From Eubacteriales bacterium (GTDB lineage: Bacteria > Bacillota_A > Clostridia > Lachnospirales > Lachnospiraceae): a stretch of 12,003 bases of DNA. Within the stretch, counting starts at the first letter, position 1. Each line of letters starts with the position of its first letter. The DNA lies in contig JAUNAE010000080.1 in assembly GCA_030527765.1 (NCBI GenBank), positions 1 through 12,003 on the forward strand, in the 5' to 3' direction. The translations under genes and the position numbers were made by a program. Below the pieces are notes generated by a model. It was not told the origin of the DNA and did not search any database. It worked only from the letters and a program-made list of their open reading frames with translations. Shown one piece after another: positions 1 through 6,422 of the stretch.

Positions 1-2
1 GA

Positions 3-830
3 GTGATTATTCCAAATCTGTATCTTCATTATTTCTCGGAACTTCTGAACCAGGTGCTTCTGACCTATGAGGAGAACGGGTATAAGTTTCTTGTGTTTGT
101 CGGAAACCGGAAGGAAGAAGTGGAGAGACGGTACATTCGGGAACTGATGAGTTATCAGATTGAGGGACTTCTTGTTATGAGTCACACCATTCCTTCGGAT
201 GTTCTGGCCGGACTCGGAATTCCGATTGTGAGTATCGAGAGAGAGGATGCCTGCATCAGTAGTGTCAACTGTGACAATTACATGGGAGCCATTCAGGCAG
301 TCAGTCTTCTGACTCACAGAGACTGTGAAGTGATCATACATATTAATACACCTACGGTACCTTCTATTCCGGCTTATCAGCGAATCGTTGGATTTAAGGA
401 TTTCTGTAAGGAACATGGACTGAAACATGAGATTTTTGTCCGGGATATGGGAGAAGATTATGAGACCATGCAGCGGGCCATGAGTGAGATTCTCGATGAG
501 ATTGAAGAAAAGTATCCTAATATAAAGAAGGGAATATTTTTCTCAGACGATACCCGTGCCAACTGTTTCCTGAATCTTTTGATTCGCCGGTTCAAAACAT
601 TGCCGGAGGATTATAAGCTTGTGGGCTTTGATAACTCCCCGATTTCCACGGAAGCGGTGTACTCCATTTCGACGGTGGGACAGCAGATTGATGTTATTGC
701 AAAGGAAGCAGTCTCCCTTCTGATTGAGCAGATTGAAGAACGGAAGAACTCTGAGGGCAGTGAAGTTCCGGCACCGGTTCACAAGGTGATCACTCCGGTG
801 CTTTACCAGAGAGAGACAACAGAGCTATAG
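3..830 (+). CDS. LacI/GalR-family transcriptional regulator, 5'-truncated by window edge
   Basis: This is the effector-binding and dimerisation part of a LacI/GalR repressor, a cytoplasmic DNA-binding regulator that usually senses a sugar or related small molecule. The frame is open from the first bases, and its first residues (VIIPNLYLHYF) match the opening of the periplasmic-binding-protein-like domain that follows the hinge helix. The GTG at position 3 is therefore an internal codon, not a start. About 275 residues are visible; family members have about 335-340, so the helix-turn-helix and hinge lie upstream of the window. The C-terminal half shows the family pattern: SDDTRAN, then KLVGFDNSPIS, then STVGQQIDVIAKEAVSLL. 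The effector cannot be read from this portion. A hairpin terminator follows about 70 bases after the stop. Whether it controls the next genes is unknown. Confidence 0.88.
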   Translation: MIIPNLYLHYFSELLNQVLLTYEENGYKFLVFVGNRKEEVERRYIRELMSYQIEGLLVMSHTIPSDVLAGLGIPIVSIEREDACISSVNCDNYMGAIQAVSLLTHRDCEVIIHINTPTVPSIPAYQRIVGFKDFCKEHGLKHEIFVRDMGEDYETMQRAMSEILDEIEEKYPNIKKGIFFSDDTRANCFLNLLIRRFKTLPEDYKLVGFDNSPISTEAVYSISTVGQQIDVIAKEAVSLLIEQIEERKNSEGSEVPAPVHKVITPVLYQRETTEL

Positions 831-885
831 TTAATGCCTATAGATGGCAATTAGTATTTGGTATATACCTATCACATATTGAACA

Positions 886-894
886 TGCTATACT
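886..894 (+). promoter_or_regulatory. Possible extended -10 promoter element
   Basis: TGCTATACT is a good extended -10 (TGnTATACT), but no convincing -35 lies about 17 bases upstream. A start here would fall near position 901, at the left arm of the following terminator hairpin, so any RNA would begin with that hairpin. A nearby palindrome, GGTATATACC (860-869), could be an operator. This is weak; the AT-rich spacer could give such a match by chance. Confidence 0.22.
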
Positions 895-898
895 ACAT

Positions 899-933
899 CC
901 ATCGACAGAGAGGGTTCTGTCGGTGGATTTTTT
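899..933 (+). terminator. Rho-independent terminator after the LacI-type gene
   Basis: An 11-bp stem (899-909 with 916-926, one G-T wobble) closes a 6-base loop and is followed by ATTTTTT. It lies about 70 bases after the stop at 830 and is well placed to end the regulator transcript before the glutamine amidotransferase-like gene. Confidence 0.8.
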
Positions 934-938
934 ATTGA

Positions 939-970
939 CGATTGCGAGAATGCGAAGCATGAAGCAATCG
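939..970. repeat. GCGAA-type hairpin in the spacer before the amidotransferase gene
   Basis: A 7-bp stem, CGATTGC (939-945) with GCAATCG (964-970), encloses a second small stem, ATGC/GCAT with a GAA loop (950-960). It shares the GCGAA/TTCGC vocabulary of hairpins at 6280-6302, 9431-9494 and 11802-11961. No run of T follows directly, so it is not an obvious terminator. It may be a member of a dispersed intergenic repeat or a leader structure. Confidence 0.45.
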
Positions 971-986
971 GCTTTTATCCAAGATG

Positions 987-1006
987 ATATCTGCGTCAGC
1001 AGATAT
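987..1006 (+). promoter_or_regulatory. Perfect 8-bp hairpin in the leader of the amidotransferase gene
   Basis: ATATCTGC (987-994) pairs perfectly with GCAGATAT (999-1006) around the 4-base loop GTCA. It ends 22 bases before the ribosome binding site (GGAG, 1029-1032) of the gene starting at 1041. It could be a mRNA-stabilising or regulatory leader element. No known riboswitch class is recognised. If translation began at 984 it would be inside the coding region, but that start is disfavoured (see the gene entry). Confidence 0.4.
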
Positions 1007-1040
1007 GTCAGTAATAATAGATGGAAATGGAGTTTTAGTC

Positions 1041-1823
1041 ATGTGTGAACTGTTTGGAGTGAATGCAAAATATCCTTTGGAATATAACGAATGTCTGCGG
1101 GAATTCTACAGCCACAGCCCGCGTCATCCCCATGGATGGGGACTGGCGACCTTTGACGAGCAGGGTGTGCAGATTGAGAAAGAACCGATGCAGGCAAGCA
1201 AGAGCCATTATCTGGAGGAGCGGCTCACTGCAACAGTATCCGGCAAAAATGTTCTTGCCCATATCCGATATGCAACCATCGGAAATCTGGAGTACAACAA
1301 TTGTCATCCTTTTACAGGCAGAGATCTGTCCGGAAGACAGTGGACCATGGTTCACAATGGCACTATTTTTGATTTTGAACCTTTGAAGGCTTACACCCAG
1401 AAACAGCAGGGCAGTACAGACAGTGAACGTATATTTCTTTACCTCCTTTCCAAAATGAACCAGGCGCTGCTGCAGAAGAAAGATTCGTCTGCAGGTCTTA
1501 CCTATGAAGAGAGATTCAAAATTCTGGATCGCCTTGTGTGTGAGATGGCACCTCATAACAAACTGAATCTCCTGATCTACGATGGAGAGTATTTTTATGT
1601 GCATACAAACTGTGAACATACGTTGTATGTGGCAAAAGGAGAGGGTGTTGCGAAATTTGCGACGGTTCCTTTTGGAACAGAAGAGTGGAGCCCGGTTCCA
1701 ATGACCAGACTGCTTGCCTACAAGGAAGGAGAACTGGAAACTGTTGGGCGAGTTCATGAAAAGCGTTTCGTGGACAATCCGGCAGATTATCAGCTGCTGT
1801 ATCAGATCTTCTCTGATCTGTAA
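1041..1823 (+). CDS. Class II glutamine amidotransferase-like protein (YafJ/EgtC-related)
   Basis: This is a 260-residue single-domain Ntn-hydrolase of the class II glutamine amidotransferase type. In this superfamily the N-terminal Cys, freed by removal of Met, attacks a gamma-glutamyl amide bond. The start at 1041 is chosen because it puts Cys at residue 2 (MCELFGVNA, very like YafJ) and has GGAG 8 bases upstream; the longer frame from 984 would bury the catalytic Cys. Family motifs are present: HGWG (31-34), HIRYATIG (74-81), HPF (89-91), HNG (105-107) and TDSE (126-129). No synthetase domain is attached, so it is either a free-standing amidase or a partner of another enzyme. It lies directly upstream of two glutamate-cysteine ligases on the same strand. 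EgtC, from the same broad family, hydrolyses a gamma-glutamyl group in ergothioneine synthesis, so a gamma-glutamyl hydrolase role is plausible here. Family call is firm; substrate is inference. Confidence 0.88.
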   Translation: MCELFGVNAKYPLEYNECLREFYSHSPRHPHGWGLATFDEQGVQIEKEPMQASKSHYLEERLTATVSGKNVLAHIRYATIGNLEYNNCHPFTGRDLSGRQWTMVHNGTIFDFEPLKAYTQKQQGSTDSERIFLYLLSKMNQALLQKKDSSAGLTYEERFKILDRLVCEMAPHNKLNLLIYDGEYFYVHTNCEHTLYVAKGEGVAKFATVPFGTEEWSPVPMTRLLAYKEGELETVGRVHEKRFVDNPADYQLLYQIFSDL

Positions 1824-1898
1824 GAAAGTTACGATACAATACAATAACAGGAACTCTAGTCTGTAAGACAGTTACGATACAACAACAGGGACTCTGGT
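1818..1898 (+). repeat. Imperfect tandem duplication spanning the amidotransferase stop codon
   Basis: Copy 1 (1818-1860, 43 bases) and copy 2 (1861-1898, 38 bases) abut exactly. Both run from CTGTAAGA through GTTACGATACAA to an ACTCT-GGT/AGT end. They differ by a 5-base deletion in copy 2 and three or so substitutions. Copy 1 includes the last sense codon and TAA stop of the upstream gene. The rest of the spacer to 1956 shows no clear promoter or terminator; a weak 5-bp hairpin (CTGGT/ACCAG, 1894-1909) is present. Confidence 0.75.
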
Positions 1899-1956
1899 CG
1901 GAATACCAGTGCAGGCTGCAAAATGAAAAATATAAAGGAAATAAAAGACGAATTAT

Positions 1957-3342
1957 ATGGACAGAACGGAAATAAGCCAGAAAATTTATGAGAAATATAT
2001 TCTTCCTACAGAGAGAAAGCGGGAGGAGTATATCGGAATCGAAATCGAACTTCCTATTGTGAATTTGAAGAAAGAGCCGGTCTCTTTTGATCTGGTTCAC
2101 CGCATCACGGAAGAATTCCTTCAGGAGTTTGGATTCGAGACATCCGGAGTGGATGATGAAGGACATATTTATGCGGCACTCCAAAGAGAAACAGGAGACA
2201 TTCTTTCCTACGATTGTGCATATAACAATCTGGAACTGTCTCTTGGAAAGGCAAAAGATATCCACACACTGAAGAATCGATTTGAGACGTATTTTTCCTG
2301 GCTGCAGAAGGCATTCTCCCGGGAAGAGCATATGCTGACGGGAATGGGCATCAATCCATACCGGAACTACAATCACAACGTGCCGATTCCGAACGAGAGA
2401 TATCGTATGCTGTTTCACCATCTCGCATCCTACACGGAGTACCCGCAGGATCTGATGGAGTTTCATCACTATCCGACGTACGGATCTTTTGCAAGCGCAT
2501 CCCAGGTGCAGCTGGATTTTGACAAGGAGCAGCTGATCCAGGCGATCCGTGCTTTTTCCAGAGTGGAGCCGGTGAAGGCAGTCCTGTTCTCTAATTCCGT
2601 AATGGCAGAGGAAGAACCGGAGATGCTTTGCTGCAGAGACATGCTCTGGGAAAACAGTACTCATGGAATCAATGAGAAAAATATCGGTATGTTCCAGCCG
2701 ATTCCGGAATCTCTGGAGGAATTGGAAGACTATCTGGAAGCGACCAGTCTGTACTGTGTTATGCGGGATGGAAAATATGTGAATTTCACACCTCTTTCTG
2801 TGATGGATTATTTTGCAAGTGAATCCGTTACCGGAGAGTTTTTTGACGGAAATGGTTATCAGAAAGTGGAAGTTGTTCCTGAAGAGACAGATCTGGAATA
2901 TCTTCGAAGTTTCAAATTCGAAGATCTGACTTTCCGGGGAACGATTGAGTTTCGAAGCGTCTGCTGTCAGCCTGTGAGTGAAGCGATGACAGTGGCAGCG
3001 TTCCATCTGGGTCTGAAGCAGAAACTTCCGGAACTTGACCGGCTTCTTGCGGAAGATCATGTGATTTACGGACATGGATATAACGGGGATGAACTCCGAA
3101 AACTCTTTAACCGGAGAACCTGGCCGGAGTTTGCAGACATGGATGCTCTGTATGAGTTGGCAGAAAACGTAGTAAAGCTTTCGGAAGAAGGGCTGAAGGA
3201 ACGAAATCTTGGGGAAGAGGTGTATGTGAAGCCTCTCTATGAGCGCATTCGACTTCGTCAAAATCCTGCCCAGAATATCTGGCAGACCATCGATGAGGGC
3301 AAAGATCTGGAAACATTGATCCGAAGCTATGGGACATTATAA
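1957..3342 (+). CDS. Glutamate-cysteine ligase family 2 protein (GCS2, EgtA-like)
   Basis: This 461-residue protein matches the GCS2 group of ATP-dependent carboxylate-amine ligases, which includes plant-type glutamate-cysteine ligase and EgtA. Such enzymes join the gamma-carboxylate of glutamate to an amine, usually that of cysteine. Visible family marks are GIEIE (27-31, acidic metal/ATP-binding residues), NNLELS (90-95), ASQVQLDF (181-188, like the STQVNLD motif of EgtA-type enzymes) and RGTIEFRS (327-334, like the EVR segment). Length is normal and there is no signal peptide or membrane segment, so it is cytosolic. The only nearby ribosome-binding-like site, AGGA at 1936-1939, is 17 bases before the ATG, which is unusually far, so initiation may be weak. 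The gene lies 133 bases after the amidotransferase gene and 15 bases before a second ligase. The amine acceptor is not readable; YbdK-like ligases with other acceptors belong to the same superfamily. Confidence 0.85.
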   Translation: MDRTEISQKIYEKYILPTERKREEYIGIEIELPIVNLKKEPVSFDLVHRITEEFLQEFGFETSGVDDEGHIYAALQRETGDILSYDCAYNNLELSLGKAKDIHTLKNRFETYFSWLQKAFSREEHMLTGMGINPYRNYNHNVPIPNERYRMLFHHLASYTEYPQDLMEFHHYPTYGSFASASQVQLDFDKEQLIQAIRAFSRVEPVKAVLFSNSVMAEEEPEMLCCRDMLWENSTHGINEKNIGMFQPIPESLEELEDYLEATSLYCVMRDGKYVNFTPLSVMDYFASESVTGEFFDGNGYQKVEVVPEETDLEYLRSFKFEDLTFRGTIEFRSVCCQPVSEAMTVAAFHLGLKQKLPELDRLLAEDHVIYGHGYNGDELRKLFNRRTWPEFADMDALYELAENVVKLSEEGLKERNLGEEVYVKPLYERIRLRQNPAQNIWQTIDEGKDLETLIRSYGTL

Positions 3343-3357
3343 GCAAGGAAAACAGGA

Positions 3358-4722
3358 ATGGGATTTGATATCAATAATCTGAATAGAGAAATATTTGCAG
3401 AACTGCTTCAGGGAGAGTTCGGACTGGAAAAAGAAACTCTTCGGGTGGATGAGAAGGGAAATCTTTCCCATACGCCCCATCCTTTTCCGGGAGATCCCAG
3501 AAGGGATCGGGACTTCTGTGAGAATCAGGTGGAAATGATCACCGGTGTCCATACGACGGTAGAGGGAGTTCTTGAGGAACTTGGAGATATCCACAGAGGA
3601 ACGGTGGATAAAATCCAAACATTGCCTTCCGGATGTGAATATCTGTGGCCCTTCTCAAATCCGCCTTATGTAAAGGGGGAAGATGATATTGAGATTGCAC
3701 ATTTTGAGGGTGAATTAAAAGAAAAAGAAGTTTACCGGGAGTATCTGGCAGAAAAATACGGAAAAAAGAAAATGCTTTTTTCCGGAATTCACTTTAACTT
3801 CTCTTTTGCGGAGCGGCTTCTGGAACTGGATTTCCGGGAGAGAGCCAAACAAGGAACCGAGGAAGAAATCAGACAGGGAAACAGGATAGAGACAGAGGAA
3901 AAGAGAACGTCAGAAGTGACTGAACAAAAAGGTCGGGAGGCTTTTCAGGACTACAAGAACCGGTTTTACCTGGATCTGGCATGCAAGACTCTGAAGTACA
4001 GCTGGCTGATTGTGTACCTGACCGCAGCCAGTCCTTTGACGGATGCTTCTTTTCTGGAAAAAGACTCCGAATCGATGGGGGAGACAAGAATCAGCGAGTA
4101 TGCATCTATCCGCTGCAGTGAGGAGGGATACTGGAATTCCTTTGTGCCGATTCTTGATTTTTCTTCTTTGGAAGGATACGTACAAAGTATTCAGTCCTAT
4201 GTGAAGCGCGGTATGCTGAAAATGCCGTCGGAACTGTATTACCCGGTGCGGTTAAAGCCGAGAGGTGTGAACAGTCTGGAACTTCTGTCAAAAGGTGTGA
4301 ATCATATTGAGCTTCGAATGTTTGATTTGAATCCTCTTGCGGAAAAAGGAATTGATGAAAGAGATCTGGAGTTTGTTTATCTTCTTCTGACCTATCTTTC
4401 CCTTCTCCCGGAAGAACGATTGGATGAGGAAGAGCAGAAACGGGCCATCGCCAATATGAAGCGGAGTGCTCTTCTGGATTCTGACCGCATTTTGATCGAA
4501 ACAGAGAAGAAGCAGTTTTGTCCGGTGGCAGAGGAAGCCCTTCAGGTACTGGATCATATGGAAGAACTCCTGTCCGGAATTTTTCCGGAGGAGAAACTCA
4601 AGGAATGTCTGGCTTATCAGCGGGACAAAGTCAAACATCCGGCGAACCGCTATGCCGGCCGAATTATCAGAGAGTACGGTTCCGATTACGTACGGAACAC
4701 AATGGAAACACTGCGTTCATGA
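3358..4722 (+). CDS. gshA: Glutamate-cysteine ligase, GshA/GshF N-terminal type, stand-alone
   Basis: This 454-residue protein resembles the gamma-glutamylcysteine synthetase domain of GshA and of bifunctional GshF/GshAB, making gamma-glutamylcysteine from glutamate, cysteine and ATP. Motifs in order: FGLEKETLRV (21-30), FCENQVEMIT (53-62), LWPFSNPP (96-103), SGIHFNFSF (142-150), TAASPL (222-227), YYPVRLKPR (294-302) and IELRMFDLNP (317-326, followed by the GID typical of the family). It is shorter than E. coli GshA (518 residues). It stops without the ATP-grasp glutathione synthetase domain of GshF, and no gshB-like gene is in the window. Residues about 163-195 form a very charged, Glu/Lys-rich insert likely to be a flexible loop. 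The gene starts 15 bases after the previous stop with AAGGA 8 bases upstream, so it is surely co-transcribed. A long terminator follows at once. Acceptor specificity for cysteine is presumed from family only. Confidence 0.88.
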   Translation: MGFDINNLNREIFAELLQGEFGLEKETLRVDEKGNLSHTPHPFPGDPRRDRDFCENQVEMITGVHTTVEGVLEELGDIHRGTVDKIQTLPSGCEYLWPFSNPPYVKGEDDIEIAHFEGELKEKEVYREYLAEKYGKKKMLFSGIHFNFSFAERLLELDFRERAKQGTEEEIRQGNRIETEEKRTSEVTEQKGREAFQDYKNRFYLDLACKTLKYSWLIVYLTAASPLTDASFLEKDSESMGETRISEYASIRCSEEGYWNSFVPILDFSSLEGYVQSIQSYVKRGMLKMPSELYYPVRLKPRGVNSLELLSKGVNHIELRMFDLNPLAEKGIDERDLEFVYLLLTYLSLLPEERLDEEEQKRAIANMKRSALLDSDRILIETEKKQFCPVAEEALQVLDHMEELLSGIFPEEKLKECLAYQRDKVKHPANRYAGRIIREYGSDYVRNTMETLRS

Positions 4723-4727
4723 GCAGA

Positions 4728-4782
4728 AAAAAATGCTCTGTGGAGATTCCTTATGGGAATGAATCTCTGCAGAGCATTTTTT
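4728..4782. terminator. Bidirectional Rho-independent terminator between convergent genes
   Basis: A 22-bp stem (4728-4749 with 4761-4782), with only two G-T wobbles and an 11-base loop, is flanked by A6-7 on the left and T6 on the right. It can therefore end transcription from both sides: the gshA-type gene (stop at 4722) and the TrpB2-type gene arriving on the - strand (stop at 4861). The remaining spacer, 4783-4860, shows only a small imperfect hairpin without a T run. Confidence 0.92.
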
Positions 4783-4860
4783 GTATTGTATTATTCTATC
4801 TATCTAAATGGGATGTAACACGAAATAAACGGTAACAGATCCCGCTTAGAACGAGGGGGA

Positions 4861-6246
4861 TTAGAGATCGTTGCCCGGGAATTTTGGAATTCCGGCAAAG
4901 CCAACAGCAAGATCTTCATCTGATGGAATATAATCCGTCATTTTCTTATCATGATATGCCTCATATGCGTACATATCGAAATATCCGGTACCGGTAAGAC
5001 CGAAGAGAATGGTTTTTTCCTCGCCGGTTTCTTTGCATTTCAGCGCCTCGTCAATGGCTGCACGGATGGCATGGGAACTTTCAGGGGCCGGAAGAATTCC
5101 TTCTGTGCGGGCAAACTGTTCTGCCGCTTCGAATACGGAAGTCTGCTCAACGGAAATGGCTTCCATGAATCCATCATGATACAGCTGGGAAAGTGTCGTG
5201 CTCATTCCGTGGAATCTGAGACCGCCGGCGTGGTTTGGAGAGGGGATGAAACCACTTCCGAGAGTGTACATTTTGGCCAGTGGGCAGATCATTCCTGTGT
5301 CGCAGAAGTCGTAGGCGAATTTGCCGCGGGTGAAACTCGGACAGGAAGCAGGCTCAACGGCGATAATGCGATAGTCTTTTTCTCCACGCAGTTTCTCTCC
5401 CATAAAAGGAGCAATGAGACCGCCGAGGTTGGAACCGCCGCCGGCACATCCGATGATGATGTCCGGAGTGATGTCGTATTTGTCCAGAGCGGCTTTTGCC
5501 TCAAGGCCGATGATAGACTGATGAAGAAGTACCTGATTCAGAACGCTGCCAAGTACGTAGCGGTAACCTTCGTTCTGGGTTGCAACTTCTACGGCTTCAG
5601 AAATGGCACAGCCAAGACTTCCGGTCGTTCCCGGATGCTCTGCAAGAATTTTTCGTCCAACTTCTGTGGTCATGGAAGGAGAAGGGGTAACTTCTGCACC
5701 GTAAGTTCTCATAACTTCCCGACGGAACGGTTTCTGCTCGTAGGAAACTTTTACCATGTATACTTTGCAGTCCAGATCAAAATAGGAGCATGCCATGGAG
5801 AGGGCGGTTCCCCACTGACCGGCACCGGTCTCGGTTGTGACACCTTTCAGTCCCTGCTTCTTAGCGTAGTAGGCCTGGGCAAGAGCGGAGTTCAGCTTGT
5901 GGCTTCCACTGGTATTATTGCCTTCAAATTTGTAGTAAATTTTCGCAGGGGTTCCGAGGGCTTTTTCCAGGTGATAAGCTCTCATAAGAGGAGCCGGACG
6001 GTAGGTCTTGTAGTATTCCTGGATTTCTTCCGGAATGTCAATATAAGCAGTGGTGTCATCCAGTTCCTGCTCTACCAGCTCTTCACAGAAAATCGGGCTC
6101 AGCTCTTCTTTTGTCAGAGGCTTCAGAGTACCCGGGTTTAACAGAGGTGCAGGTTTGTTTTTCATGTCTGCACGCATGTTGTACCATTTTTTCGGAATCT
6201 CAGTTTCATCTAAATATATTTTGTAAGGGATTTTTTTCGCTGCCAT
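4861..6246 (-). CDS. trpB: TrpB2-type tryptophan synthase beta-like PLP enzyme
   Basis: This 461-residue fold-type II PLP enzyme belongs to the TrpB2 branch of tryptophan synthase beta chains, which can condense indole with a serine-derived aminoacrylate. Marks: NTSGSHKLN (111-119, PLP Lys117), ETGAGQWG (139-146, with the catalytic Glu of the aminoacrylate/indole site), GGGSN (269-273, cofactor phosphate loop) and LRFHGMS (343-349, typical of TrpB2). The roughly 100-residue N-terminal part before the PLP domain is also a TrpB2 trait. The start at 6246 has GTGAGG about 9 bases upstream and begins MAAKKIPYK; extension to 6333 would only translate a hairpin repeat. No trpA or other trp gene is in the window, so it probably works alone, as in indole salvage, or on another nucleophile. 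It is divergent from a LysR regulator and converges on the glutamate-cysteine ligase operon. Family call is strong; physiological substrate is open. Confidence 0.92.
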   Translation of the reverse strand: MAAKKIPYKIYLDETEIPKKWYNMRADMKNKPAPLLNPGTLKPLTKEELSPIFCEELVEQELDDTTAYIDIPEEIQEYYKTYRPAPLMRAYHLEKALGTPAKIYYKFEGNNTSGSHKLNSALAQAYYAKKQGLKGVTTETGAGQWGTALSMACSYFDLDCKVYMVKVSYEQKPFRREVMRTYGAEVTPSPSMTTEVGRKILAEHPGTTGSLGCAISEAVEVATQNEGYRYVLGSVLNQVLLHQSIIGLEAKAALDKYDITPDIIIGCAGGGSNLGGLIAPFMGEKLRGEKDYRIIAVEPASCPSFTRGKFAYDFCDTGMICPLAKMYTLGSGFIPSPNHAGGLRFHGMSTTLSQLYHDGFMEAISVEQTSVFEAAEQFARTEGILPAPESSHAIRAAIDEALKCKETGEEKTILFGLTGTGYFDMYAYEAYHDKKMTDYIPSDEDLAVGFAGIPKFPGNDL

Positions 6247-6279
6247 AATTCGTATCCTCACTTTCTTGAAATTTTGTAC

Positions 6280-6302
6280 AAGCGAATATTCGCAATTTGC
6301 TT
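6280..6302. repeat. Hairpin repeat with TTGCGAATA loop in the trpB2 leader
   Basis: Read on the - strand, the arms AAGCAAA and TTCGCTT (one mismatch) enclose the loop TTGCGAATA. It contains the perfect 12-bp palindrome GCGAATATTCGC (6282-6293). The element at 11923-11945 has the same layout, with arms AAGCGGA/TCCGCTT and loop TTGCGAATG, so the two look like copies of one repeat. It lies within the presumed 5' leader of the TrpB2-type gene, about 34 bases before its start codon. The palindrome TTGTACAA (6274-6281) abuts it. Confidence 0.55.
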
Positions 6303-6345
6303 CGATACTCGCTTCGGGGAAAAAGTGCGTCACCGGTCACTTCAT

Positions 6346-6366
6346 GAACAGTTGTACCACTTGTTC
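6346..6366. promoter_or_regulatory. Candidate regulator-binding inverted repeat in the lysR-trpB2 spacer
   Basis: GAACA (6346-6350) and TGTTC (6362-6366) form a perfect inverted repeat separated by 11 bases, the spacing usual for LysR-type binding boxes, although the classic end bases T-N11-A are not those seen. It sits just downstream of the predicted trpB2 start point, in a place better suited to blocking than to activation. It is one of several short palindromes in this spacer, so support is modest. Confidence 0.3.
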
Positions 6367-6383
6367 TGTTAGAAGTTTCTTTG

Positions 6384-6412
6384 ATTATAAAGCTTGAGAC
6401 GACAGATGTGAA
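6384..6412 (-). promoter_or_regulatory. Predicted promoter of the TrpB2-type gene
   Basis: On the - strand, TTCACA (6412-6407) and a perfect TATAAT (6389-6384) are 17 bases apart. Transcription would begin near 6377, giving a leader of about 130 bases before the start codon at 6246. The leader holds a short hairpin (AAGTG/CACTT, 6323-6342) followed by a few T, and the hairpin repeat at 6280-6302. Confidence 0.6.
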
Positions 6413-6422
6413 ATGATATAAT

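Noticed and set aside
984..1040. An upstream in-frame ATG giving 19 extra residues on the amidotransferase
   Set aside because: It would place the catalytic Cys internally and translate the leader hairpin; the ATG at 1041 has a proper ribosome binding site and gives Cys at residue 2.
1824..1956. Possible riboswitch or T-box between the amidotransferase and the EgtA-like gene
   Set aside because: Only a tandem duplication and one weak 5-bp hairpin are present; no conserved T-box or riboswitch core and no terminator stem.
1516..3261. A long open frame on the - strand (581 codons) opposite the amidotransferase and EgtA-like genes
   Set aside because: The + strand frames there carry clear family motifs; the antisense protein has unnatural composition and no recognisable domain.
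1041..4722. A standard ergothioneine operon
   Set aside because: EgtA-like and EgtC-like families are present, but no EgtB, EgtD or EgtE homologue is in the window, and a GshA-type ligase is not part of that pathway.
4951..6141. A 396-codon + strand frame opposite the TrpB2-type gene
   Set aside because: It lies wholly within the well-supported - strand enzyme and looks like its reverse-complement shadow.
6247..6333. N-terminal extension of the TrpB2-type protein by 29 residues
   Set aside because: The extension runs through the hairpin repeat and palindromes; the ATG at 6246 has a good ribosome binding site and a family-like start.
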